This document shows, in pieces, positions 1 to 7,902 of a stretch of DNA of 63,777 bases. A program made the position numbers and the translations under genes. Positions within the stretch are counted from its first letter, which is position 1. Each line of letters opens with the position of its first letter. Source of the DNA: Lachnospiraceae bacterium (GTDB lineage: Bacteria; Bacillota; Clostridia; Lachnospirales; Lachnospiraceae). The notes below the pieces were generated by a model. That model did not search any database, was not told the origin of the DNA, and was given only the letters and a program-made list of their open reading frames with translations. Location: the NCBI GenBank assembly GCA_022799755.1, contig JAAWOU010000006.1, positions 1 to 63,777 of the forward strand, read 5' to 3'.

Positions 1-1
1 T

Positions 2-403
2 GTACCTGTACCGGAGACGGAGCGACTGACTGACAAGGTGAGGGAAAAGAAAATGGGAGAATTATTTGCGGATATGGAGAAGATGGACATACAGGCCGAA
101 CGGAGGAAGACCGAGGCTGAGAGGACGCGGGCTGATGAGGAGAAGCGACGCGCCGACGAGGAGAAGAGACGTGCAGATGAAGTACAGAAACTGGCCTACG
201 AAGAGAGAAGACATGCTGGCGAAGAGAAGAGACGCGCCGACACAGCGGAGGAAAACAGTGTCAAATTGCTTGTTGAGCTTTGCCAGGAGTTCGGCGCGTC
301 AAGGGATGCCGCCGTCCGGAGCCTTATGGATAAAAAGAATATGGGCTATGAGGAAGCCTTGAAAAAAACAGGACTCTATTGGAAAGGGGGCTCTGAATCC
401 TAG
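2..403 (+). CDS. C-terminal part of an Rpn-family (PD-(D/E)XK) putative transposase, cut by the window edge
   Basis: The frame is open from base 2 to the stop at 401-403, so the gene starts outside the window. A GTG at 38 is probably internal. What remains is a highly charged helical tail: several near-repeats of ADEEKRRADE and AGEEKRRAD (about residues 25-80 of the visible part), then a short globular end with NMGYEEALKKTGL. That combination is typical of the C-terminus of Rpn/PDDEXK nuclease family transposase proteins in Lachnospiraceae, where the nuclease core precedes a coiled coil. The catalytic core is not visible, so the family call rests on the tail and on the complete and partial Rpn genes nearby. 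Confidence 0.6.
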   Translation, partial: VPVPETERLTDKVREKKMGELFADMEKMDIQAERRKTEAERTRADEEKRRADEEKRRADEVQKLAYEERRHAGEEKRRADTAEENSVKLLVELCQEFGASRDAAVRSLMDKKNMGYEEALKKTGLYWKGGSES

Positions 404-504
404 ATTACTTGTCATGAGCAATGCCAGTCAGTTAGGAAGTCTTGTGATTTTCGTGCAAAATGCGCTGGAAAATGCCTCGAGGACTGCCCGTGAACAGTAA
501 TTTT

Positions 505-1413
505 TCAGTCATTTTTACCGACGGTCTTCGCATCCTTAAGGTACATAAAGAGGCAGATGATTGTCAATACGGCCTCCACCACAGGCTGCGCTGCGATGAC
601 CCCGTTCAGCTGCCAGAAGCGGTTCAGGATGATGACGCCCGGGATGAACAGCACGGCGTTTCTCAGAACCGTGATGGTCAGCGATTTCACCGCTTTTCCC
701 AGCGCCTGGAAATAGCTGGTCATCATATTGATGATACCCAGCAGCGGGGCGGACAAGCAGAGGATCGTCAGGAAATATCCGGTCTGCCGGATTAGGGCAC
801 GGTCCTGGAGGAAGACGGAGGCAAGGGGCTTTCCGAAAAGCACGAAGACGACGGTGAATACTGCGCTCATGAGGACGCCGTACAGCGCTGCGTGCTTCAC
901 GGTGTCGGACATTCGCTTTGTCCTGCCTGCGCCATAGTAATAGCCTACCAGAGGGGCCACGCCCTGGGACAGCCCCACAGACAGCAGGATGGGAACCATA
1001 TCCAGCTTGTATGCGATTCCGTAGGAGGCCACTGCGTCGGAACCGTAGATGCCGATATAGTTGTTGAGCACGATATTGGAGACGCTCATGAGCACTGTGA
1101 TGAGGGCTCCCGGGATGCCTATGCTTATGACGCCGCGGACCATGGAGGCATTTGGCGAAAAGCGGCTGGGTTTCCAGGGTACCAACTGATTGCCCCTGGC
1201 TTCTTCCCGTATCATGCAGAGGACATAATACAGGGTGGCGCCGGACTCTTCTTTCTTGTCCTCGCCCAGCAGCCTGGCAATCACGCTGCTGCCGCCCATT
1301 CCGAAGATGCAGGCCACGGACATGATAATGAGCAGAATGGGCGCACACAATGTCACTGCGGCGATGGTGGCGGCCATGGACGCTGCTCCGGCCTCCCTTG
1401 CGGAGAGGGTCAT
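505..1413 (-). pseudogene. MATE-family multidrug/sodium efflux pump, truncated and internally deleted
   Basis: The 302-residue frame matches the MATE family (12-helix drug/cation antiporters, normally about 450 residues) in two separate pieces. The first covers the second helix and the GMGGSSVIARLLGE motif. It is joined, near residue 58, to what is normally the start of the second half (YYVLCMIREE, then GIPGALITVLMSVSNIVLN). The first 40-50 residues and roughly 100 residues holding helices 3-6 are missing, although the remaining frame is open. The C-terminal half looks intact. The 5' end runs directly into a regulator remnant on the other strand, so one or more deletions removed both gene starts. 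It is unlikely to make a working pump. Confidence 0.75.
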
Positions 1414-1576
1414 ATCCTATATGAGGTATAAATGTGAAGACGGGACTTTAAAGGGGATCGAGCGGGCTGCGTTTCATCTCCACTGCAGTGCCAGGCAGCT
1501 GCAGAGGATCCTCAACGAAATGCAGGCCGCCGGGGCGGTAAAGAGGCTGGGAAAGGGGACGTATAGACTGCTATGA
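1411..1576 (+). pseudogene. C-terminal helix-turn-helix remnant of a Crp/Fnr-type regulator
   Basis: The last about 52 codons before the TGA at 1574-1576 encode LKGIERAAFHLHCSARQLQR followed by ILNEMQAAGAVKRLGKGTYR. This resembles the winged-helix end of Crp/Fnr-like regulators that commonly sit divergently from MATE pump genes in Clostridia. No cyclic-nucleotide-binding domain remains. Reading upstream, the frame runs antisense through the truncated pump gene, which places a deletion junction near 1411. I infer that a divergent regulator-pump pair collapsed into this scar. Confidence 0.55.
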
Positions 1577-1692
1577 GAGAGGGGATCAGGGCCTGGGACA
1601 AAGCCTGGGTGGGCTTGCATGGCCGTGTTTCGCCCTGACATGGAATCTCCTGCGCCTGAATGGAGACAACAGGCGCCGGGGAGATTTCGCTG

Positions 1693-2745
1693 TCAAAGAG
1701 ATTCCCTGTCCGATAGGACGGAGGCAGTGAACTGTTCTATGCTTTCGGCCCGCTTGATGGCCCGAATCCACAGGTCAAGGGTCTCCTGCCTCGTCTCCGA
1801 GAGGATCTTCGCTTTCAGGGCTTCCGGAACCTGGCCGAGATCTGACAACAGCAGGAATATGGTTTCCTGTTTGGATTCCGTTTTGATCTTTGCTGTCAGG
1901 TATTGCTCGTTTTTGGCCATAGCCTCCTCATGCCATTGTTCCAGCACCTGGAGATTCCGCTGCGCCAGGATGCGCTCCCGCTCCTCCTGGGAGACTGTGC
2001 CGCATTTTTCCAGCAGGCGCAGGATTTCGTTTGCCTTTTCGTTTGCAGTGGCTTCGGCGGTTGCCCTCGCTTTAATAGATTCTTCACTTTCCCACATCTT
2101 CATATACGCTAACCCCACTTCCCTGTCTGCTTTTACTTTTGTCACCATCTCGTGCAGACGTTTCAGACCGTTGGTCTGCGCGTTCTCCCCGCTGGATTCC
2201 TCCATGTACCGGGTAAGTTCCCTTAATTCTTTCGGAGGATTCCCCTCCTCGCCCTTGGTGTACAGGAAAAGCGTCTTGGCACCGTCCTCGTAAGGCATTT
2301 CCGGCACTTCTACACAGCCGTTCTTAATGGTATACACCATGCGGTTCAGCCCGAACGGGTCATAGGTGGTGATGAAGATGACCACCACATTCCGCAGTGT
2401 GCCATAGCTCTCCCCGGCGGTCAGGTTCCCGGCATCTATTTTTGCATGGTAAAAGCGTGCTCTCCGGGGCAGCGCTTTCACTTCCTCGGAACTGCCGGTC
2501 CGGTCGGGCTCTATGTCGAAGAGCTCTCCGTCCTCCTCGTCCAGACAGACGTCCAGCCGCACGCCGTGCTTCTCCGGGGTTTCGCCGTACCAGGTCTTCT
2601 GGGGCACCACCGTCAGATGCCGGATGCTGCGCTGCAGGATGCACTCCAGGATGTAGCGGGCGGCTTCCTCCCCGTAGACCTTATGCGCGGTCAGGCTGTA
2701 GACCAAAAAGTCGTCCACCAGGTTCATTTCTTGCAGTTTCTTCAT
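1693..2745 (-). CDS. Rpn-family recombination-promoting nuclease / PD-(D/E)XK putative transposase
   Basis: Rpn proteins are putative DNA endonucleases that raise RecA-independent recombination; many are annotated as PD-(D/E)XK nuclease family transposases. The start at 2745 (MKKLQEMNLVDDF) has a GGAGGAG ribosome site just upstream and gives 350 residues. A longer frame to 2811 has no such site. The nuclease core is near residues 55-95: RLDVCLDEEDGELFDIEPDR supplies the Asp and the beta-strand Glu, but the usual ExQ or ExK reads E-P-D, so catalysis may be altered. Residues about 190-330 form the charged helical tail typical of the family. The gene sits alone, with palindromes upstream. Confidence 0.75.
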   Translation of the reverse strand: MKKLQEMNLVDDFLVYSLTAHKVYGEEAARYILECILQRSIRHLTVVPQKTWYGETPEKHGVRLDVCLDEEDGELFDIEPDRTGSSEEVKALPRRARFYHAKIDAGNLTAGESYGTLRNVVVIFITTYDPFGLNRMVYTIKNGCVEVPEMPYEDGAKTLFLYTKGEEGNPPKELRELTRYMEESSGENAQTNGLKRLHEMVTKVKADREVGLAYMKMWESEESIKARATAEATANEKANEILRLLEKCGTVSQEERERILAQRNLQVLEQWHEEAMAKNEQYLTAKIKTESKQETIFLLLSDLGQVPEALKAKILSETRQETLDLWIRAIKRAESIEQFTASVLSDRESL

Positions 2746-2807
2746 GTCTCCTCCTTTTCCAGGCAGGAAACATTGCTGCGCCAGAAGCTCCTGCCTTGTG
2801 ATTCGTG

Positions 2808-2842
2808 ACAATAGAAGACTCGCGAAGCGTGGATTCTATTGT
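2808..2842. repeat. Inverted repeat upstream of the Rpn gene
   Basis: ACAATAGAA at 2808-2816 is matched by TTCTATTGT at 2834-2842. Between them CGC and GCG can extend the fold. It lies about 65 bases upstream of the Rpn start at 2745 and could be an operator, a cruciform or a former element end. There is no T-tract on either side, so it is not a terminator. Confidence 0.5.
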
Positions 2843-3051
2843 AGAATGGGTTTCAAAGCATAGAGTTTCTGAATGAGACCTTTAGATGGTTAAGATGATA
2901 TCAGTGTCTTCAAGAAAAAAGTATGCTTTCTAAAATCATGATAGCATAGTTCACGGTTTTGTCAATGTGAATTTATGATTTTTTTGAAGAGCGAATTTTT
3001 TGAAGAGGCGGGAGAAAATTTTTCTGTTCATGGGTAGTTCCGCGAAGTGTT

Positions 3052-3128
3052 TTCGTGCGCATTTTGCACGAACAATCCCAAGCAATCGTTTCGATTGCTT
3101 GGGACAGCAGGACCATACAATTGTATGG
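3052..3128. repeat. Three consecutive perfect palindromes in non-coding DNA
   Basis: Read directly: TTCGTGC (3052-3058) with GCACGAA (3066-3072); TCCCAAGCAATCG (3076-3088) with CGATTGCTTGGGA (3092-3104), a 13-bp stem with a three-base loop; and the 16-bp palindrome CCATACAATTGTATGG (3113-3128). The stretch 2843-3190 holds no convincing gene. The 16-mer at 3057-3072 also occurs, inverted, at 450-465 just downstream of another Rpn gene, so these may be pieces of a dispersed element. Confidence 0.6.
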
Positions 3129-3229
3129 GTGCATCACGTTGCTGTGAGCGGCGAAGCCATGAATAGTAAGGATGAATACTAGTCGCCCCATCATTTAACA
3201 TTTTGACAGGTACAAAAAACAAATAAATG

Positions 3230-3259
3230 TGGCAATTCCACAGGCTCTGCGTGTATAAT
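3230..3259 (+). promoter_or_regulatory. Probable sigma-A promoter of the galK-galT operon
   Basis: A perfect -10 TATAAT lies at 3254-3259. The best -35 at usual spacing is TGGCAA at 3230-3235 (18-bp spacer), a moderate match. Transcription would begin near 3266, leaving a roughly 160-base leader with a hairpin CGGTTCC/GGAACCG at 3287-3306 that lacks a T-tract. Confidence 0.5.
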
Positions 3260-3425
3260 GGACATAAGACAACAGGGTACGCGAGACGGTTCCCGGCCCG
3301 GAACCGCCTGAGGACGCATAGAGCGCAGGCGCGCGGCAGAGCAAAATCGGCGCGGGCTGCGACAGAGATAAAATGAATGACAGCGCATGACTGCAGAAAA
3401 CTGCAGGGCGCGGAACGGAGGCAGC

Positions 3426-4589
3426 ATGAAGAACGAGATCTTGAAACGGTTTGAGGAAGTATTCGGAGGCGGAGAGGGCGTGAAAGCCTATTTTGCGCCG
3501 GGCAGGGTGAATCTCATCGGAGAACATACCGACTATAACGGCGGGCATGTGTTCCCCTGCGCATTGACCATCGGCACTTACGGCGCGGCCAGGAGACGCA
3601 ATGACAATAAGCTGCGCTTCTACTCCATGAATTTCGAGAAGCTGGGAGTCATCGAGTCCTCTCTGGACGAATTGGTGCCCGCCAAAGAGGCCGGCTGGAC
3701 CAATTATCCCAAGGGGGTCATGTGGGCTTTCGGGGAGAGAGGCATGAAGATGCCCTGCGGCATGGATTTGATGCTGTACGGGAATATCCCCAATGGCTCC
3801 GGCCTGTCCTCCTCCGCATCCGTGGAGGTGCTCACAGGGTACATCCTGCGGGACTTCTTCGGCTTTGACGTGACGAATCAGGATCTGGCCCTGATCGGAC
3901 AGTACGCGGAGAACAATTACAATAAAGTGAACTGCGGCATCATGGATCAGTTCGCCATCGCCATGGGAAAGAAAGACAATGCTATCTTCCTGGACACGGC
4001 GGATTTAAGCTTTGAGTATGCGCCCATTGTGCTGGAGGGGGCGAAGATCGTCATCGCCAGTAGTAACAAGAAGCGGGGACTGGGGGATTCCAAGTACAAC
4101 GAGCGCCGCAGCGAGTGTGAGGCTGCTTTGGCGGAGCTGCAGCAGGTGGTGCAGATAAACGGCCTGGGCGACCTGGACGAGGAGACCTTTGAGAAGTATC
4201 AGAACACCATCAAGGACGATGTGCGCAGGAAGCGTGCGAAGCATGCGGTGTATGAGAATCAGCGGACAATCCGCGCGGTAGCGGCGCTGAAAGCCAACGA
4301 TGTAGCTCTGTTCGGCCAGCTGATGAATGCTTCCCATGTGTCCCTGCGGGACGACTACGAGGTGACCGGCATCGAGCTGGACACTCTGGTGGAGGAGGCC
4401 TGGAAAGTAGAGGGCGTCATCGGCTCCAGGATGACCGGCGCAGGCTTCGGCGGCTGTACGGTCAGCATTGTGAAAGACGAAGCCATAGACGCTTTTATCG
4501 AAAAGGTGGGCAAGGCCTATCAGGAAAAGATCGGCTATGCGGCGGATTTCTATGTAGTGGAAGTAGGGAACGGGCCTGTGGCGCTGTAA
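3426..4589 (+). CDS. galK: Galactokinase
   Basis: GHMP-family kinase that phosphorylates alpha-D-galactose with ATP to galactose-1-phosphate, the first committed step of the Leloir pathway in the cytoplasm. The start at 3426 (MKNEILKRFEEVF) follows GGAGG at 3417-3421; an upstream ATG at 3387 adds 13 unlikely residues. The product has 387 residues, normal for the family. Visible signatures are GRVNLIGEHTDYNGG (residues 26-40), the ATP loop PNGSGLSSSASVE (about 122-134) and the C-terminal TGAGFGGC (about 336-343). galT follows after 18 bases, so the two form one operon. galE is not in the window. Confidence 0.97.
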   Translation: MKNEILKRFEEVFGGGEGVKAYFAPGRVNLIGEHTDYNGGHVFPCALTIGTYGAARRRNDNKLRFYSMNFEKLGVIESSLDELVPAKEAGWTNYPKGVMWAFGERGMKMPCGMDLMLYGNIPNGSGLSSSASVEVLTGYILRDFFGFDVTNQDLALIGQYAENNYNKVNCGIMDQFAIAMGKKDNAIFLDTADLSFEYAPIVLEGAKIVIASSNKKRGLGDSKYNERRSECEAALAELQQVVQINGLGDLDEETFEKYQNTIKDDVRRKRAKHAVYENQRTIRAVAALKANDVALFGQLMNASHVSLRDDYEVTGIELDTLVEEAWKVEGVIGSRMTGAGFGGCTVSIVKDEAIDAFIEKVGKAYQEKIGYAADFYVVEVGNGPVAL

Positions 4590-4607
4590 AACAGAAACCG
4601 GCAGCGG

Positions 4608-6269
4608 ATGGTGCGGGGAGATTTTGCGCATGACTGCCCAAAAAGAATGGTTCTGTATCATGCAGACGGCACAAGGGATGTTGTATATGACGGAAAGGAT
4701 GTGGAGAGGGTGGAGAGAATAGAGTCTGATATCAGGAAACTGGTGTCCTACGGAATCAGGACAGGGCTGGTCCCCAAAGAGGATGAGATTTTCACGATTA
4801 ACAGGTTATTGGAGCTGTTCGGGCTGGATGAGCTGACGGACCCGGGCGAGGACGGGAGGTGCGGCGCGGCTCCCCAGGGAGAGGCTGCCGCGAACCAGGC
4901 CGGGGAATCCGCGCCGGCCGGGGAGCTGGAGGAAATCCTGAACCGCATGTGCGACTACGCCTGTGAGAACGGCCTCATTGCTGAGGACGGCGTGGTGTAC
5001 CGGGATCTGTTCGATACCAAGATCATGGGTATGCTGATGCCCAGGCCCAGCCAGGTCATCCGCAGGTTCCGGGAGCTGTACGAAAACGAATCCCCCAAAG
5101 CGGCCACGGACTATTATTACAAGCTCAGCCAGGATTCCGATTACATTCGCAGATACCGCATCGCCCGTGACATGAAGTGGATTGCGCCCACCAAGTACGG
5201 CGACCTTGACATCACCATCAACCTGTCCAAGCCGGAGAAAGACCCTAAGGCCATTGCTGCCGCCAGAAACGCCAAGCAGTCCGGTTACCCCAAATGTCTG
5301 CTCTGCCGGGAGAACGAGGGCTACGCGGGCCGGGTGAACCATCCCGCCAGACAGAACCACCGTATCATCCCCGTGACCATAAACGGCAGCCAGTGGGGCT
5401 TCCAGTATTCGCCCTATGTGTACTACAACGAGCACTGCATCGTGTTCAACTTCCGGCATGTGCCCATGAAGATAGACCATGCAGCGTTCTGCAAGCTGTT
5501 CGACTTCGTGAAGCAGTTCCCCCACTATTTCGTGGGCTCCAACGCGGATCTCCCCATCGTGGGCGGTTCTATCTTAAGCCATGACCATTTCCAGGGCGGC
5601 CATTATGAGTTCGCCATGGCAAAAGCTCCGGTGGAGAGGCGTTTCACGGTGGAGGGCTTTGAGGATGTGGCCGCGGGCATGGTGAACTGGCCCATGTCTG
5701 TCATCCGGTTAAACGGCCCGGACTCAGGCCGCATCATAGCCCTGGCAGACCGGATTCTGGAGAAGTGGCGGGGGTATACGGATGAAGACGCATTTGTATA
5801 CGCCTACACGGATGGGGAGCCCCATAACACCATCACCCCCATTGCCAGGAAACGGGGGGAGAATTTCGAGCTTGATTTGGTGCTGCGCAACAACATCACC
5901 ACCGAGGAGCATCCCCTGGGAGTCTACCACCCCCACGCCAAGCTCCACCATATCAAGAAAGAGAACATCGGCCTCATCGAGGTCATGGGACTGGCCGTGC
6001 TGCCCGCCCGCCTTAAGGGAGAGATGGCGCAGCTAAAGGAGGCCATCCTCACCGGAGCGGATCTGCGCGCGGACCAGGTGCTGGCCAAGCACGCGGACTG
6101 GGTGGAGGAATTCGCGCCTAAGTACGACAAGATTGACGCCTCCAATATCGACGGCATCATCGAGAAAGAGATCGGCCTGGTGTTCATGGAGGTATTGGAG
6201 GACGCCGGGGTGTACAAGAGGACACCTCAGGGCCAGGCGGCTTTTGACAGGTTTACGGGAAGTCTTTGA
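4608..6269 (+). CDS. galT: UDP-glucose--hexose-1-phosphate uridylyltransferase, class II
   Basis: Transfers UMP from UDP-glucose to galactose-1-phosphate, giving UDP-galactose and glucose-1-phosphate. The sequence is the Firmicutes class II type (about 500 residues, unlike the E. coli enzyme). The SHDHFQGGHYEF stretch near residue 324 carries the catalytic-region histidines, and NEGYAGRVNHPARQNHR lies near 235. The start is uncertain: the family normally begins close to the region reading IESDIRKLVSYGIRTGL, so the first 30 residues from 4608 may be untranslated, and internal GTG or ATG codons (4647, 4701, 4710) are possible. A Gly/Ala-rich insertion near residues 82-105 is unusual. Follows galK in the same operon. 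Confidence 0.94.
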   Translation: MVRGDFAHDCPKRMVLYHADGTRDVVYDGKDVERVERIESDIRKLVSYGIRTGLVPKEDEIFTINRLLELFGLDELTDPGEDGRCGAAPQGEAAANQAGESAPAGELEEILNRMCDYACENGLIAEDGVVYRDLFDTKIMGMLMPRPSQVIRRFRELYENESPKAATDYYYKLSQDSDYIRRYRIARDMKWIAPTKYGDLDITINLSKPEKDPKAIAAARNAKQSGYPKCLLCRENEGYAGRVNHPARQNHRIIPVTINGSQWGFQYSPYVYYNEHCIVFNFRHVPMKIDHAAFCKLFDFVKQFPHYFVGSNADLPIVGGSILSHDHFQGGHYEFAMAKAPVERRFTVEGFEDVAAGMVNWPMSVIRLNGPDSGRIIALADRILEKWRGYTDEDAFVYAYTDGEPHNTITPIARKRGENFELDLVLRNNITTEEHPLGVYHPHAKLHHIKKENIGLIEVMGLAVLPARLKGEMAQLKEAILTGADLRADQVLAKHADWVEEFAPKYDKIDASNIDGIIEKEIGLVFMEVLEDAGVYKRTPQGQAAFDRFTGSL

Positions 6270-6464
6270 CGGATTTGTTTTGTTTGCAGGAATGAGGTAT
6301 AACAATGCCGGAACTTATCACTGCGAATGTGGGAAGAACAGACATGAAAGCATGATATACAGCGCTTGACAGTGAAGCTTGGACGGGGCAAGAAAAATGG
6401 ATTGAACAGACAGCAGAGCGGTCTGGTACAGTGGTTGAGGCGGGAAAGACGAGGAGGGAACGGA

Positions 6465-6860
6465 ATGGGATTGCTGGACAGATTCCGGAAGAAAAGCAAA
6501 AATGACGGCACGTACCACAGGAGTCTCGACGGGGAACGATACGGTGACTATGGGGACAATAGATTCGGCGTCGGGGAGCCTTTCCGCATCACAGTGGACG
6601 ACGTATTCTCCATCACGGGCCGGGGCACTGTCATCACGGGGCGCATAGAGTCCGGCTCCGTGTCCCTGGGGGACATCGTGCGGCTGAAGCGCGCAGACGG
6701 CAGCGGCAGGGATGTGGCTGTCACAGGGATAGAGATGTTCCGCAAGATGCTCAACACGGCGAAGCGGGGCGATTCCGTAGGGTTATTGCTGCGGGACGTG
6801 GACAAAAGCGGCGTGGGACGGGGAGATGTGCTGGAGAGCATATCCGGATTTGACGCCTGA
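6465..6860 (+). CDS. Stand-alone EF-Tu domain-2-like beta-barrel protein
   Basis: A 131-residue protein beginning MGLLDRFRKKSKND after a strong GAGGAGGGAA ribosome site. A charged, probably flexible head of about 40 residues leads into GEPFRITVDDVFSITGRG, TVITGRIESGSVSLGD and TAKRGDSVGLLLRDVDK. That is domain 2 of translational GTPases (EF-Tu/IF-2 barrel), with the hallmark GRGTVITGRIESG. There is no GTPase domain: no Walker A and no NKxD. Such minimal proteins occur in Clostridia but their function is not established. They could bind a translation factor, aminoacyl-RNA or ribosome. It lies between galT and a phosphoesterase gene. Confidence 0.8.
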   Translation: MGLLDRFRKKSKNDGTYHRSLDGERYGDYGDNRFGVGEPFRITVDDVFSITGRGTVITGRIESGSVSLGDIVRLKRADGSGRDVAVTGIEMFRKMLNTAKRGDSVGLLLRDVDKSGVGRGDVLESISGFDA

Positions 6861-7023
6861 GGGAGGAGCACGCCGCGGGGGATTGTATGCCGGGGAAGAC
6901 TTCTTTTGTGCAGCCGGCTGGCGGGATCCCGAACCGCTATAACGGGGAATCCGTTTCGGACCAGGCCCTGTGACAAGGTCTTCGGCTGTGTGATGACCCA
7001 GGAGCGGAAAGGAGAGGCATGAC

Positions 7024-7878
7024 ATGAGGAGAATCGCACTGATCAGCGACATCCACGGAAACTACAAGGCGCTGGAGGCCTTTTTGCAATATATTACCCT
7101 GTACCCGGTGGAGGGCATTATCTGTCTGGGAGATTATGTGACGGACAGCCCCTACCCGGAGCGCACCATGGCGCTTCTGTATGAGATGCGAAAGAACCAT
7201 ACATGCTGGATGCTGCGGGGCAATAGGGAGGAGTATCTCCTGAACAACCGGGACAATCGGGAGGGATGGCGACCCTCCTCCGCTAACGGCACCCTATTTT
7301 ACACCCTGCAGCATATGACTGAGCGGGATCTGGCATTTTTCGCCTCCCTTCCCACGGAGAGGGAGCTGTGCCTGGAGGGCTGTCCGACCCTGTATCTGTG
7401 TCACGGCACTCCCGGCCGGGTCCGGGGGAATGTGCATGAGGAGGCGGGGCTGAAAGAGAAAGTCTTAAAGGAACTGCCCTATTCCTGTCTGCTGGGCGGC
7501 CACAGCCACCATCAGGAGATGGACAGCCTCTATGGCGTCACCTATATCAATCCGGGTTCCCTGGGCTTTGCTGTAGACGGCGTGGGCCGGCGGGCACAGT
7601 TCGCCATTCTGACAGGAGTGTTGGAAAAGTGGGATGCGGAGTTCCTGTCCATCCCCTATGACGTGGAGTCCTATCTGCAGGCCTTTGGGGAGAGCGGCGT
7701 GGACGAGATGGGCATGACCCTCAACAAGGCCATTAAGAAGAGCCTGGTGACGGGCGTCAACTATTTCTTCCGATGCATCCTGGCCATGGAAAAGCGGGCA
7801 AAGGAGCTGGGGCTTGCATCTATGCCCGAGGTGCCGGAATCGGAGTGGGAGAAGCTGGCGGAGCGGTTCGGGCTGTGA
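7024..7878 (+). CDS. Calcineurin-like metallophosphoesterase
   Basis: A cytoplasmic 284-residue protein with the full metallophosphatase motif series: SDIHGN (residues 8-13), GDYVTD (about 38-43), GNRE (about 68-71), HGTPG (about 122-126) and GGHSHH (about 157-162). These ligate two metal ions for phosphomonoester or diester hydrolysis. Substrate cannot be predicted; relatives include YfcE-like phosphodiesterases and poorly characterised phosphatases. A glycine-rich GGAAAGGAGAGG site precedes the ATG. Only 24 bases separate it from the radical SAM gene, so the two may be cotranscribed. Confidence 0.88.
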   Translation: MRRIALISDIHGNYKALEAFLQYITLYPVEGIICLGDYVTDSPYPERTMALLYEMRKNHTCWMLRGNREEYLLNNRDNREGWRPSSANGTLFYTLQHMTERDLAFFASLPTERELCLEGCPTLYLCHGTPGRVRGNVHEEAGLKEKVLKELPYSCLLGGHSHHQEMDSLYGVTYINPGSLGFAVDGVGRRAQFAILTGVLEKWDAEFLSIPYDVESYLQAFGESGVDEMGMTLNKAIKKSLVTGVNYFFRCILAMEKRAKELGLASMPEVPESEWEKLAERFGL

Positions 7879-7902
7879 CGGGCAATCTGCGGGAGGTGTG
7901 AA

